From NCBI GenBank assembly GCA_946479905.1, contig CAMLIA010000201.1:1-7249 (forward strand): 7,249 nucleotides of DNA, given 5' to 3'. Positions 1 to 5,877 of this stretch are shown in pieces (position 1 is the stretch's first letter; the number at the start of each line of letters is the position of its first letter). Origin of the DNA: an uncultured Frankiales bacterium. Its GTDB lineage: Bacteria > Actinomycetota > Actinomycetes > Mycobacteriales > SCTD01. The position numbers and the translations under genes were made by a program. Under the pieces are notes generated by a model, which had not been told where the DNA came from, ran no database searches, and saw only the letters and a program-made list of their open reading frames with translations.

Positions 1-491
1 GGCTGCCCGTGCACATGGTCGAGCAGGTCAACAAGATCCGCCGCGTCGAGCGCGACCTCGTCGTGCAGCTCGGCCGCAAGCCGACGGCCGCCGAGATCGC
101 CGTCGAGGTCGACCTCACCCCCGAGCGCGTCGAGGAGATCCGGTCCTACAACCGCGACCCCGCCTCGCTCGACGCCCTCATCGGCGAGGACAGCGACGCG
201 TCCCTCGGCGACTTCATCGAGGACGAGCACGCGGTCATGCCGGGCGAGGCTGCGGCCTTCCTGCTCATGCGCGAGGAGCTGTCCGCCGTCCTCGCGTCGC
301 TGACCGACCGCGAGCGGCGGGTCATGGAGATGCGCTACGGCCTCGTCGACGGCCAGCCGCGGACCCTCGACGACATCGGCAAGGACTTCAACCTCACCCG
401 CGAGCGGATCCGCCAGATAGAGGGCAAGACGCTCTCGAAGCTGCGCCACCCCTCCCGCTCCGCGTCGCTGCGCGACTACCTCGACGACTAA
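1..491 (+). CDS. RNA polymerase sigma factor, sigma-70 family, C-terminal part (5' end outside window)
   Basis: This is the 3' portion of a group 1 or group 2 sigma-70 gene. The frame is open from base 3 (reading L-P-V-H-M-V-E) and ends in TAA at 489-491. Sigma factors direct core RNA polymerase to -10/-35 promoters. The visible part starts near the end of region 2/start of region 3 (LPVHMVEQVNKIRRVERDL) and continues through region 3. Region 4.1 contains LTDRERRVMEMRYGL. The region 4.2 helix-turn-helix that reads the -35 element is TLDDIGKDFNLTRERIRQIE, followed by the SKLRHPSRS tail and a terminal LRDYLDD, as in HrdB/SigA proteins of actinobacteria. Region 1 and most of region 2 lie outside the window, so it cannot be decided here whether this is the essential principal sigma factor or a SigB/HrdA-like paralogue. 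The next gene starts 10 bp after the stop. Confidence 0.96.
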   Translation, partial: LPVHMVEQVNKIRRVERDLVVQLGRKPTAAEIAVEVDLTPERVEEIRSYNRDPASLDALIGEDSDASLGDFIEDEHAVMPGEAAAFLLMREELSAVLASLTDRERRVMEMRYGLVDGQPRTLDDIGKDFNLTRERIRQIEGKTLSKLRHPSRSASLRDYLDD

Positions 492-501
492 CCTGGAAGG
501 C

Positions 502-843
502 GTGCTGCGCGTCGTCCTGAGCCCGAAGTGGCTGTGGCGGCACCTCCTGCTGGTGGTCGCCGTCGGCACCTGCTTCGTGTTCGGGCGCTGGCAGCTGGGG
601 CGCGCCGAGGACCGGCACTCGATCCTCAACTGGTCCTACGCGATCGAGTGGGCGCTGTTCGGCGTCTTCGCGATCGTCTGCTGGGGCTGGTACCTGCGCG
701 ACGACCTCCGCGGCGAGGAGCGTCCCGAGGAACCACCGGCTCCCGTCTACCTGCCGCAGGCCCAGCCTGTCAGCGACGACGAGGACCCGGACCTGGCCGA
801 GTACAACCGCTACCTGGCCTCGCTGAACAAGGGACCCGAGTGA
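502..843 (+). CDS. Small two-TM membrane protein, LprD-like (unknown function)
   Basis: A 113-residue protein with two hydrophobic segments, about residues 14-32 and 46-66, then a charged, proline-rich cytoplasmic-type tail. The pattern of TM1 ending in GRWQLGR, a short polar stretch, then NWSYAIEWALFGVF resembles mycobacterial LprD (Rv1343c) and similar actinobacterial proteins, which also neighbour a DUF3817 gene. This homology is from memory and not searched. The GRWQL motif also recalls the first membrane helix of SURF1 proteins. Cys24 sits inside TM1 after V-G-T, which is not a good lipobox, so it is probably not a lipoprotein. The start is GTG at 502. The only purine-rich site, GGAAGG at 495-500, leaves a 1-base spacer, which is unusually short, but later starts would remove the N-terminal LSPKWLWRHLL stretch. 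Its stop overlaps the start of the next gene. The precise function is unknown. Confidence 0.82.
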   Translation: MLRVVLSPKWLWRHLLLVVAVGTCFVFGRWQLGRAEDRHSILNWSYAIEWALFGVFAIVCWGWYLRDDLRGEERPEEPPAPVYLPQAQPVSDDEDPDLAEYNRYLASLNKGPE

Positions 844-1178
844 CACCACCCCAGCACGGCGGCACCCCCGGGTCCTACCTCCCCCTCACGCTGTACCGCG
901 TCATGGCGAACGTCGTCGGGGTCGGTCTGGTGCTGCTGTTCGCGAGCCTGCCCTACCGCTACTGGGCCCCGCACTACCACCGCGAGCCGACGGCGGCGAT
1001 CGGCTTCGTGCACGGCATCCTCTACATGGTGCTGCTCGTGAGCATCGCCAACCTCGCGTTCCGTCGGCGCTTCCCGATCCACTGGATCGTCTACGTCGCC
1101 CTGGCCGGCACCATCCCGTTCCTGTCGTTCGTGGCCGAGCGCGCGGTCACCGCGCGCGTCAGGGACGGCCGGCTCTGA
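840..1178 (+). CDS. DUF3817 integral membrane protein
   Basis: A 112-residue protein matching the DUF3817 pattern: LYRVMANVVGVGLVLL near the N-terminus (TM1 about 20-38), HGILYMVLLV in the second membrane segment (about 51-73), and a third segment ending in AGTIPFLSFVAERAV (about 79-103). The function of DUF3817 is not established. I chose GTG at 840 because it overlaps the upstream stop as GTGA (stop TGA at 841-843) and has AAGGGA at 829-834, 5 bases before it. The same frame is open further upstream without a better start. The 4-base overlap implies translational coupling with the LprD-like gene, and the pair is a recurrent actinobacterial arrangement. The 3' end overlaps the convergent YcxB-like gene by 20 bp. 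Confidence 0.9.
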   Translation: MTPPQHGGTPGSYLPLTLYRVMANVVGVGLVLLFASLPYRYWAPHYHREPTAAIGFVHGILYMVLLVSIANLAFRRRFPIHWIVYVALAGTIPFLSFVAERAVTARVRDGRL

Positions 1179-1653
1179 CCCGAGCCCGCGGGTGCTGCGC
1201 CACGTGCCGCGTGACCAGCTCGAGCAGCTCGGGGGTCAGCGCCGAGCGCGGCACGAACGAGAACAGCCGCTGGTTGAGCGCGTGCATCAGCACCAGCCCC
1301 TCCGGGATCGCCGACCAGCCGGCGTAGTAGGCCCAGTCGACCCGGCTGGCCGCCGTCGGGATCGTGACGAGCACGCCGTCCTCGGAGGCCTCCATCGACG
1401 TGTCGAAGCCGAGCATCGGGGCCTTGCGGGTGGCCCGGCGCAGCGAGCCGCGCGTCGCGACCGCCAGCACCGTGACGCCGATGGCCACGGCGTAGAGCGT
1501 GAACAGCCACTGCCCCAGGACCAGCCCGAGCAGCCCGGCGACGACGAGCAGCGCGCCGATCGACCGGACCTTCGCGAGCAGCCCGCGCAGCCGCAGCTGC
1601 TCGAGGGAGGCCGCGGCCAGCTCGTCCGCGGTCGGCCGGTAGACGACCCTCAC
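1159..1653 (-). CDS. YcxB-like C-terminal domain membrane protein
   Basis: A 164-residue protein. After a short N-terminal segment there are two adjacent hydrophobic helices (about residues 30-47 and 48-67), a basic loop (RGSLRRATRK) and a C-terminal soluble domain. That domain reads ASEDGVLVTIPTAASRVDW, then WSAIPEGLVLMHALNQRLFSFVPRSAL. The alternation of a 'response to ligand' strand, an S-x-V-D-W stretch and a final F-x-F-V-P-R-S-A-L is the hallmark of YcxB-like proteins (usually I/F-P-K/R-R near the end). Their function is unknown. The start is GTG at 1653, 10 bases after the stop of the upstream minus-strand gene. I see no strong ribosome binding site, so it may be translationally coupled to that gene. 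The gene runs tail-to-tail into DUF3817. Confidence 0.82.
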   Translation of the reverse strand: MRVVYRPTADELAAASLEQLRLRGLLAKVRSIGALLVVAGLLGLVLGQWLFTLYAVAIGVTVLAVATRGSLRRATRKAPMLGFDTSMEASEDGVLVTIPTAASRVDWAYYAGWSAIPEGLVLMHALNQRLFSFVPRSALTPELLELVTRHVAQHPRARVRAGRP

Positions 1654-1663
1654 CGCGCCCGGG

Positions 1664-2575
1664 CTAGTGGCCGTCGACGCAGCCCTTCTGCCCGGAGCTG
1701 TTCGGGTAGCCGGTCCCGGCGTTGTAGGCGGCGTTGCTCCACTCGCCCTGGATCTTCCAGTGGGAGCCGTTGGAGAACGTCACCGAGGGGACGTTGAACG
1801 TCCAGGCGCACTTGTCGCCGTTCTCCGCACCCGAGCCGTCGTACCAGGCGTTCAGGGCGGGATCGGTCATCGCCTCGGCGAGCTCGTGACCGCTCACGTT
1901 GGCGAGCGCCGCGAGCCCCTGGGAGTGCCCGGTCGTGGTGTCCCCCGGGTCGCAGCCCGGGTCGCCGTCCAGCTTCCAGAAGAAGGCGAACTGGACCGCA
2001 GTGCCGCGGATGGTGCCGTTGGAGTGCCACGCGCAGTAGTTCGCGTTGCCACGCGGGAGGTCGGTGTACACGGGGTAGTAGCCGTTGGACACCGGGTTGG
2101 CGATGTTCCGTGCCACCGCGGTGAGGATCGCCGAGGTACTGCTGCCACCGGAGGCCTGGGTCGTGTCGATGTGGTGGCCCGCGTAGCTCGAGAGCGCGCC
2201 CACGGCACCCGTCGTGTCGGTGTACTCGATCGAGGTCTTGGCGTAGTTCGAGTTGCTGAAGCCCTGGTACCAGGAGTCGAGGCCGGTGATCTTGTCGCCG
2301 GAGTAGCTGCCCCACGAGGTGCCCCAGAAGATCGCCTCGGTGACGGTGTTGTCCTTGAGGACCGGGCCACCGTGGTAGGTCATCAGGGTCCGCGACGTCG
2401 GCCTCGCGCGGTTGGCGTAGTGCGCCCGGTCGTAGTGGTAGACGACGTTGCCGGACGCCCCGGGGTGCGTGCCTGGCGCGAGCTCCGGCGGCGCGGCCGC
2501 GGCGGTGCCGACGAGGGCCGGTACGGCGGCCAGCGAGACGGCCGCGAGGGCGAGGACGAGGGAGCGACGGCGCAT
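1664..2575 (-). CDS. Secreted EXORDIUM/Phi_1-like protein with HELAE motif
   Basis: A 303-residue exported protein. The signal peptide is MRRR followed by a hydrophobic stretch and an A-rich cleavage region (cleavage near residue 28). The mature part has LMTYHGGPVLKDNTVTEAIFWG (residues 64-85), which matches the 'L-T-Y-H-x-G-x-L ... W-Y-G' opening of plant EXORDIUM/phosphate-induced proteins (Phi_1). Further on are GHELAEAMTDPALNAWYD (229-246) and ENGDKCAW (251-258), the conserved H-E-L-A-E...W-Y-D...G-D-x-C block of that group. Four cysteines (181, 208, 256, 299) could form two disulfides outside the cell. HELAE resembles half of a metallopeptidase site, but no enzyme activity is established for the family. 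An in-frame extension to 2656 exists. I chose ATG at 2575 because it begins the signal peptide and has GGAG 6 bases before it. It is divergent from the S15 hydrolase and upstream of the YcxB-like gene. Confidence 0.78.
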   Translation of the reverse strand: MRRRSLVLALAAVSLAAVPALVGTAAAAPPELAPGTHPGASGNVVYHYDRAHYANRARPTSRTLMTYHGGPVLKDNTVTEAIFWGTSWGSYSGDKITGLDSWYQGFSNSNYAKTSIEYTDTTGAVGALSSYAGHHIDTTQASGGSSTSAILTAVARNIANPVSNGYYPVYTDLPRGNANYCAWHSNGTIRGTAVQFAFFWKLDGDPGCDPGDTTTGHSQGLAALANVSGHELAEAMTDPALNAWYDGSGAENGDKCAWTFNVPSVTFSNGSHWKIQGEWSNAAYNAGTGYPNSSGQKGCVDGH

Positions 2576-2729
2576 GAGGGTCTCCGGGACGGTGCGTGTG
2601 GTGAGAGCACTGTGGACCACCGCGGGCCGTTCGTCACTAGCGCGAGGGGGTGTCACCCGATCGGCAGGAATGACCAGGTGACTGGCGAAACGTGATCACA
2701 ACACCCGCTTTGGCCTGGAAGGTCCCCCC
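2576..2729. promoter_or_regulatory. Divergent promoter region between two secreted-protein genes, with several dyads
   Basis: This 154-bp gap must carry the start signals for both divergent genes. I could not assign a convincing -35/-10 pair in either direction. It holds several small dyads: GGGTG-T-CACCC at 2648-2658, CCAG-GTGA-CTGG at 2674-2685, and the 8-bp palindrome GTGATCAC at 2692-2699. Farther left, GTGGT and ACCAC arms are separated by 13 bases. GTGA/TCAC half-sites recur, which would suit a dimeric regulator near the hydrolase start, but no specific regulator can be named. The hydrolase ribosome binding site GGAAGG is at 2717-2722. Confidence 0.4.
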
Positions 2730-4403
2730 GTGCGCCCCCGCCTCCTGCTGCTCGCCGCTGCCCTCACGGCCGCCACCCTGGCTGTCCCCGCCGCTGCCGC
2801 GCCCACCACCCTGGCCGACGTGACGATCCCGGCGTCCGACGGGGTCCACCTGGTCGGCGACGTGCACCTGCCGGCCGGGCACGGCAGGTTCCCCGCCATC
2901 GTCGACATGGAGCCCTACGGACGGTCGTCGGCCACGACGTACCTCCCGAACGGCTACGCCCACGTCAACACCGACGTCCGGGGGAGCGGGAAGTCCGGCG
3001 GCGCGCTGTGCCTGCTCTGCGACCGCGAGCAGCAGGACGTCTACGACGTCGTGGAGTGGGTCGCCCGGCAGCCGTGGAGCAACGGCAAGGTCGTGCTGTA
3101 CGGCTACTCCTACTCCGCGATCACCGCCCTGCTCGGCGCGGCGAAGCAGCCGCCGCACCTGACGACGGTCGTCGTCGGCCACCCGCCCACCGATCCCTAC
3201 CGGGACGTGCTCTGGCACAACGGCCTGTACGACCAGGGCTTCGCGGAGCAGTGGTTCGCCGGCCAGACGGGCACCCAGGCGCTCGGGCTCGGTGTCCAGC
3301 CGCAGTACGTCGACCGCAAGGACCAGCTGTTCGCCTTCGAGACCCGGATCACCGATGTCGACGGCCCGCTGTACGACGAGCGGTCGGTGCTCACGAAGGT
3401 CTCCCGCATCCGGGTCCCGGTGTACGTCTTCACCGGCTGGGACGACATGTACAGCCGCGGCGACATGCGCTTCATCGACCTCTTCAAGGGCCCGGCCCAG
3501 CTGTGGATCGACGCCTCCACCCACCACGGCACCGGCAGCTTCGGCGAGGTCGGCGCGCCGTACGGTGGCGGGCCGACCGACCCGTCACCGACCCTGACGG
3601 CCTCGCCGCCGCCAGGTCAGGTCCTGAGGTGGCTCGACCACTACGTGAAGGGCAGGCGCAACGGCGTCGAGAGGCAGCCGCGGGTCACCTTCTTCGACAA
3701 GGGCTCGCGGACGTGGAGCACCGCGCCCTCCTGGCGCGCTGCCTCGTCCGGTCTCACCCGGCTCTTCCTCAGCGGTGCCCGGAGCGGCTCGGCGCAGTCG
3801 CTCAACGACGGCTCGTTGACCACGACCGCCCCGCGCGGGCGGGACAGCTACCAGGACTCCTACGTCTACGACCCCACGACGGGTGCCTCGACGCCCATGG
3901 GCATGGAGGGCCCGGACGGGTTCGCGCCCTACGTGCACACCGACCAGCGGCTCGACGACGCGCACGGGCTCACCTACACGACGCCGGCGCTCACGAAGCC
4001 GCTGCGGCTCGCCGGACCGGCGGAGCTCCGGTTCTGGGCGATCACCGAGGCGGCCGACATGGCCTGGGTCGCCCGGCTCACCGATGTGGCTCCCGACGGC
4101 TCCGAGGTGCCCGTGACCCAGGGGTGGCTGCGCGCCAGCTTCCGGCACGTCGACCCGGCCCGGTCGCGGCCGGGGTCGCCGTACCTCACCGACGACCGCA
4201 AGGAGCCCGTGACCGTCGGGCTCACGACCCTCTACCGGCTCGACATCTGGGACACCGCGTACACGGTCGCGAAGGGCCACCGGCTGCGGGTGTGGTTCGC
4301 CAGCGGGGACGCGCCGACGCACGAGCCGGTGCCGGCCGCCGGGCGCAACCTGCTCTTCCACGACGCCCAGCACCCCGCCGAGCTGATCCTGTCCACCCGC
4401 TGA
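2730..4403 (+). CDS. Secreted X-Pro dipeptidyl-peptidase (S15)/CocE-NonD family hydrolase
   Basis: A 557-residue alpha/beta-hydrolase that should cleave ester or amide/peptide bonds outside the cell; the substrate cannot be told. A Sec-type signal peptide spans about residues 1-24 (cleavage after A-A-A-A). The catalytic domain follows, with the oxyanion-strand region VDMEPYGR (58-65), then NTDVRGSGKSGG (80-91), a typical S15/CocE motif. The nucleophile elbow is GYSYS (Ser127). The acid is in GWDDMYSRG (likely Asp239) and the base is in THHGTG (His265 or His266). From about residue 318 (VTFFDKGSRTWS) to the end is the jelly-roll C-terminal domain, finishing with the family-like LLFHDAQHPAELIL. 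The third elbow position is Ser where these enzymes usually have Gly. GTG at 2730 has GGAAGG 7 bases upstream. The stop codon lies inside the left arm of a perfect inverted repeat, so the 3' end may form a large hairpin. Confidence 0.92.
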   Translation: MRPRLLLLAAALTAATLAVPAAAAPTTLADVTIPASDGVHLVGDVHLPAGHGRFPAIVDMEPYGRSSATTYLPNGYAHVNTDVRGSGKSGGALCLLCDREQQDVYDVVEWVARQPWSNGKVVLYGYSYSAITALLGAAKQPPHLTTVVVGHPPTDPYRDVLWHNGLYDQGFAEQWFAGQTGTQALGLGVQPQYVDRKDQLFAFETRITDVDGPLYDERSVLTKVSRIRVPVYVFTGWDDMYSRGDMRFIDLFKGPAQLWIDASTHHGTGSFGEVGAPYGGGPTDPSPTLTASPPPGQVLRWLDHYVKGRRNGVERQPRVTFFDKGSRTWSTAPSWRAASSGLTRLFLSGARSGSAQSLNDGSLTTTAPRGRDSYQDSYVYDPTTGASTPMGMEGPDGFAPYVHTDQRLDDAHGLTYTTPALTKPLRLAGPAELRFWAITEAADMAWVARLTDVAPDGSEVPVTQGWLRASFRHVDPARSRPGSPYLTDDRKEPVTVGLTTLYRLDIWDTAYTVAKGHRLRVWFASGDAPTHEPVPAAGRNLLFHDAQHPAELILSTR

Positions 4404-4516
4404 CGACTTCCCTGATCTGGTGCGCACCTCGACCGGTTGACGAGGCCTCCGCCACGCTCAGTGGCGCCCGGGTGGGGTGACGCCGTTGCGCGTGGGATCA
4501 GGGAAGTCGTCAGCGG
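4397..4516. repeat. Perfect 21-bp inverted repeat with 78-bp spacer (MITE-like or large hairpin)
   Basis: The arm at 4397-4417 is exactly the reverse complement of 4496-4516 (21 of 21 bases; core GACGACTTCCCTGATC on the left). The match stops abruptly on both sides, although a short GCGCA/TGCGC pairing resumes inside after a few mismatches. The left arm covers the last two bases of the final sense codon region and the TGA stop of the hydrolase gene. The spacer contains the 10-bp palindrome GGTGCGCACC (4419-4428) and a 6-bp hairpin (CGCCAC 4450-4455, GTGGCG 4461-4466, 5-base loop). There is no T-tract, so it is not a classic intrinsic terminator, although it lies between convergent genes where one is expected. 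I see no flanking target-site duplication and no transposase. A MITE-like remnant, an inverted duplication or a structural terminator are all possible. Confidence 0.85.
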
Positions 4517-4521
4517 CGGGC

Positions 4522-4642
4522 GCGTGGACCATCGACCCGAGCGGCGGTGTGCTCTACGCGCTGGACGAGGGCAACGGCGCTGTCCGGCAGCCTCGCGCTG
4601 GTGGGCACCACGACCGGCATCGTCGCGGTGGCCAACGTCTAA
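4522..4642 (+). pseudogene. Frameshifted 3' remnant of an unidentified gene
   Basis: Directly right of the inverted repeat, one frame reads AWTIDPSGGVLYALDEGNG from 4522 to about 4578. The next frame (codons from 4580) then reads LSGSLALVGTTTGIVAVANV and ends in TAA at 4640-4642. Both halves have protein-like composition and strong G/C at third positions, while the continuation of each in its original frame turns into arginine/histidine-rich shadow sequence. A single-base change near GGCAACGGCG would join them into one C-terminus. The short D-P-S-G-G-V-L-Y-A-L-D pattern resembles a beta-propeller repeat strand, but I cannot name the family. No start codon or ribosome binding site fits, so it appears to be a decayed tail whose 5' part is gone. 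It overlaps the end of the convergent L,D-transpeptidase gene by a few bases. Confidence 0.45.
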
Positions 4643-5823
4643 CCGTCGAGGTTGCCGGCCTGCCACTCCGCCCAGGTGTAGTTCCAGTCGGCCATGCCCG
4701 CGTCCCACCGCACCGGCTTCACGACCGCGTGGATGATGTTCACCGGGTCGCCGAGCTGGGAGTGGTAGTAGAACCACTTGGCGTCCGTGACCGAGGTGTT
4801 GACGCAGCCGTGGCTGACGTTGCGGCGCCCCTGCACGCCGACGGTCTGCGGGTTGGCGTGCACGAAGGCGCCGCCGTTGGAGATCCGCATCGACCAGGGC
4901 AGCTTCTCGTAGTAGCCGCCCGGCCCGTCGGTGGGGATGCCGACCGTGCCGGAGTTGTAGGTGTGCGACTTCTCGCGGGTCAGGACGATGTGCACGCCGC
5001 CCTTGGTGGGGTACTTGTCCCGGCCGGTGCTGACCTTGATGGTGCGGATCAGCTTGTGGTCGAGGTAGACGTGCATGACGTGCGCGCTGATGTCGACGAC
5101 GGACTCGTAGTCCTTGCCGATCGTGAAGGCGCTGTCGACGGGGTGGGTCGAGCCCCACGTCTTGGTGCCCGTCAGGTGCAGCAGGCCCAGGTCGGCGTGC
5201 ACCGCGATCGTCGTGCCCGACGCCCAGTACTTCTGCGCGTGGTAGTGGACCTCGAAGGAGTTGTACCAGCGCCACGCGCCCTCGACGGCGGGCGTCGTCG
5301 TCACCCGCAGCCGGGCGAGGACCGCCAGTCGGTTGGCCCGACCGCTGACCTTCTGGTCGAAGCGGACGATGACCGGCTGGGCGACGCCCACGACCGCGCC
5401 CGGGCCGGGGCTGATGGTCGCGTGCAGCACCTTCTCGGCGGGTGAGGCGACGTAGGTCTCCGACAGCGTCACGGTCTTGCCGCCGGGGGTCGCCACCTGC
5501 GCGGTCACTGCGTAGCTGCGCGCGGGGACCAGGGTGGTCGTCGAGGCCCAGGTGCCGGCGGTGAGGGTCCCGGCGAGCGGGGCGCCCCCTGGTCCGATCA
5601 CGGTGACGTCGTCGAGGGTGCCGTCGTTGGCGCTCAGCGTCAGCGGCGCCGACCAGGGGACGGTGGTGCCCTTCTGGTGCAGCGCCGCGAGCGTGGGCGG
5701 GGGAGCGCTCGGCGAGCTGGCGGGCAGCGTCGATCCGGCGGTCGTGGCGCCGTGCGTGCACCCCGCGGCAAGGCTCACCACGGCCAGCAGGGCGGCGAGC
5801 AGGAGGGGGAAGCGGGGTCGCAC
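4639..5823 (-). CDS. Lipoprotein L,D-transpeptidase (YkuD domain, LdtMt2-like)
   Basis: A 394-residue envelope enzyme expected to form 3-3 cross-links in peptidoglycan (meso-diaminopimelate to meso-diaminopimelate), the penicillin-insensitive cross-linking route used by actinobacteria. The N-terminus is a lipoprotein signal (RPRFPLLLAALLAVVSLAAGC) with lipobox L-A-A-G-C and lipidated Cys22, then a Ser/Pro/Ala-rich linker. Two immunoglobulin-like domains follow (about 50-128 and 130-235). The YkuD catalytic domain (about 238-367) carries FVHANPQTVG (His322) and NVSHGCVN with His338 and catalytic Cys340. The 16-residue spacing of the two histidines matches Ldt enzymes. A tryptophan-rich C-terminal cap follows (WNYTWAEWQAG), as in LdtMt2-type proteins. 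The start is GTG at 5823 with GAGGTGAA ending 5 bases upstream. The gene lies 54 bp downstream of the DUF2786 gene on the same strand and may be co-transcribed or have its own promoter; none was convincing. Confidence 0.95.
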   Translation of the reverse strand: MRPRFPLLLAALLAVVSLAAGCTHGATTAGSTLPASSPSAPPPTLAALHQKGTTVPWSAPLTLSANDGTLDDVTVIGPGGAPLAGTLTAGTWASTTTLVPARSYAVTAQVATPGGKTVTLSETYVASPAEKVLHATISPGPGAVVGVAQPVIVRFDQKVSGRANRLAVLARLRVTTTPAVEGAWRWYNSFEVHYHAQKYWASGTTIAVHADLGLLHLTGTKTWGSTHPVDSAFTIGKDYESVVDISAHVMHVYLDHKLIRTIKVSTGRDKYPTKGGVHIVLTREKSHTYNSGTVGIPTDGPGGYYEKLPWSMRISNGGAFVHANPQTVGVQGRRNVSHGCVNTSVTDAKWFYYHSQLGDPVNIIHAVVKPVRWDAGMADWNYTWAEWQAGNLDG

Positions 5824-5877
5824 GGGGGTTCACCTCGAGGGAAAGCGGGATGCGCTGCTACCCATTCTGCCTGAGAA

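Noticed and set aside
502..580. Lipoprotein signal in the LprD-like protein
   Set aside because: Cys24 is preceded by V-G-T, not a lipobox L-x-[A/G/S]-[A/G]-C, and it sits in the middle of a membrane segment.
2576..2656. N-terminal extension of the EXORDIUM-like protein to a start at 2656
   Set aside because: The extension puts 27 polar residues before an obvious signal peptide. ATG at 2575 has a well-placed GGAG and begins directly at the signal peptide.
2667..2694. GGAAT followed by CGTG upstream of the hydrolase as a SigR/SigH-type promoter
   Set aside because: The -10 part reads GTG, not GTT, and lies 20 bases after GGAAT, longer than the usual 18-19. The match is too poor.
4437..4442. 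TTGACG as a -35 promoter element inside the inverted repeat spacer
   Set aside because: The bases 17-18 positions downstream (AGTGGC) do not resemble a -10 element, and no gene starts after it.
3008..4480. A long plus-strand open frame (490 codons) inside the hydrolase gene
   Set aside because: It is a frame-shifted shadow of the S15 hydrolase with low-complexity Arg/Ala/Gly composition and no recognisable motif.
4397..4642. Complete insertion sequence
   Set aside because: There is no transposase or room for one between the arms and no target duplication that I can see; only a short inverted repeat is supported.
4232..5833. A long open frame on the minus strand (533 codons) overlapping the L,D-transpeptidase and the hydrolase end
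   Set aside because: Its translation is Arg/Pro/Gly/His-rich and has no domains, as expected for an out-of-frame shadow in GC-rich DNA, whereas the overlapping frame encodes a complete L,D-transpeptidase.
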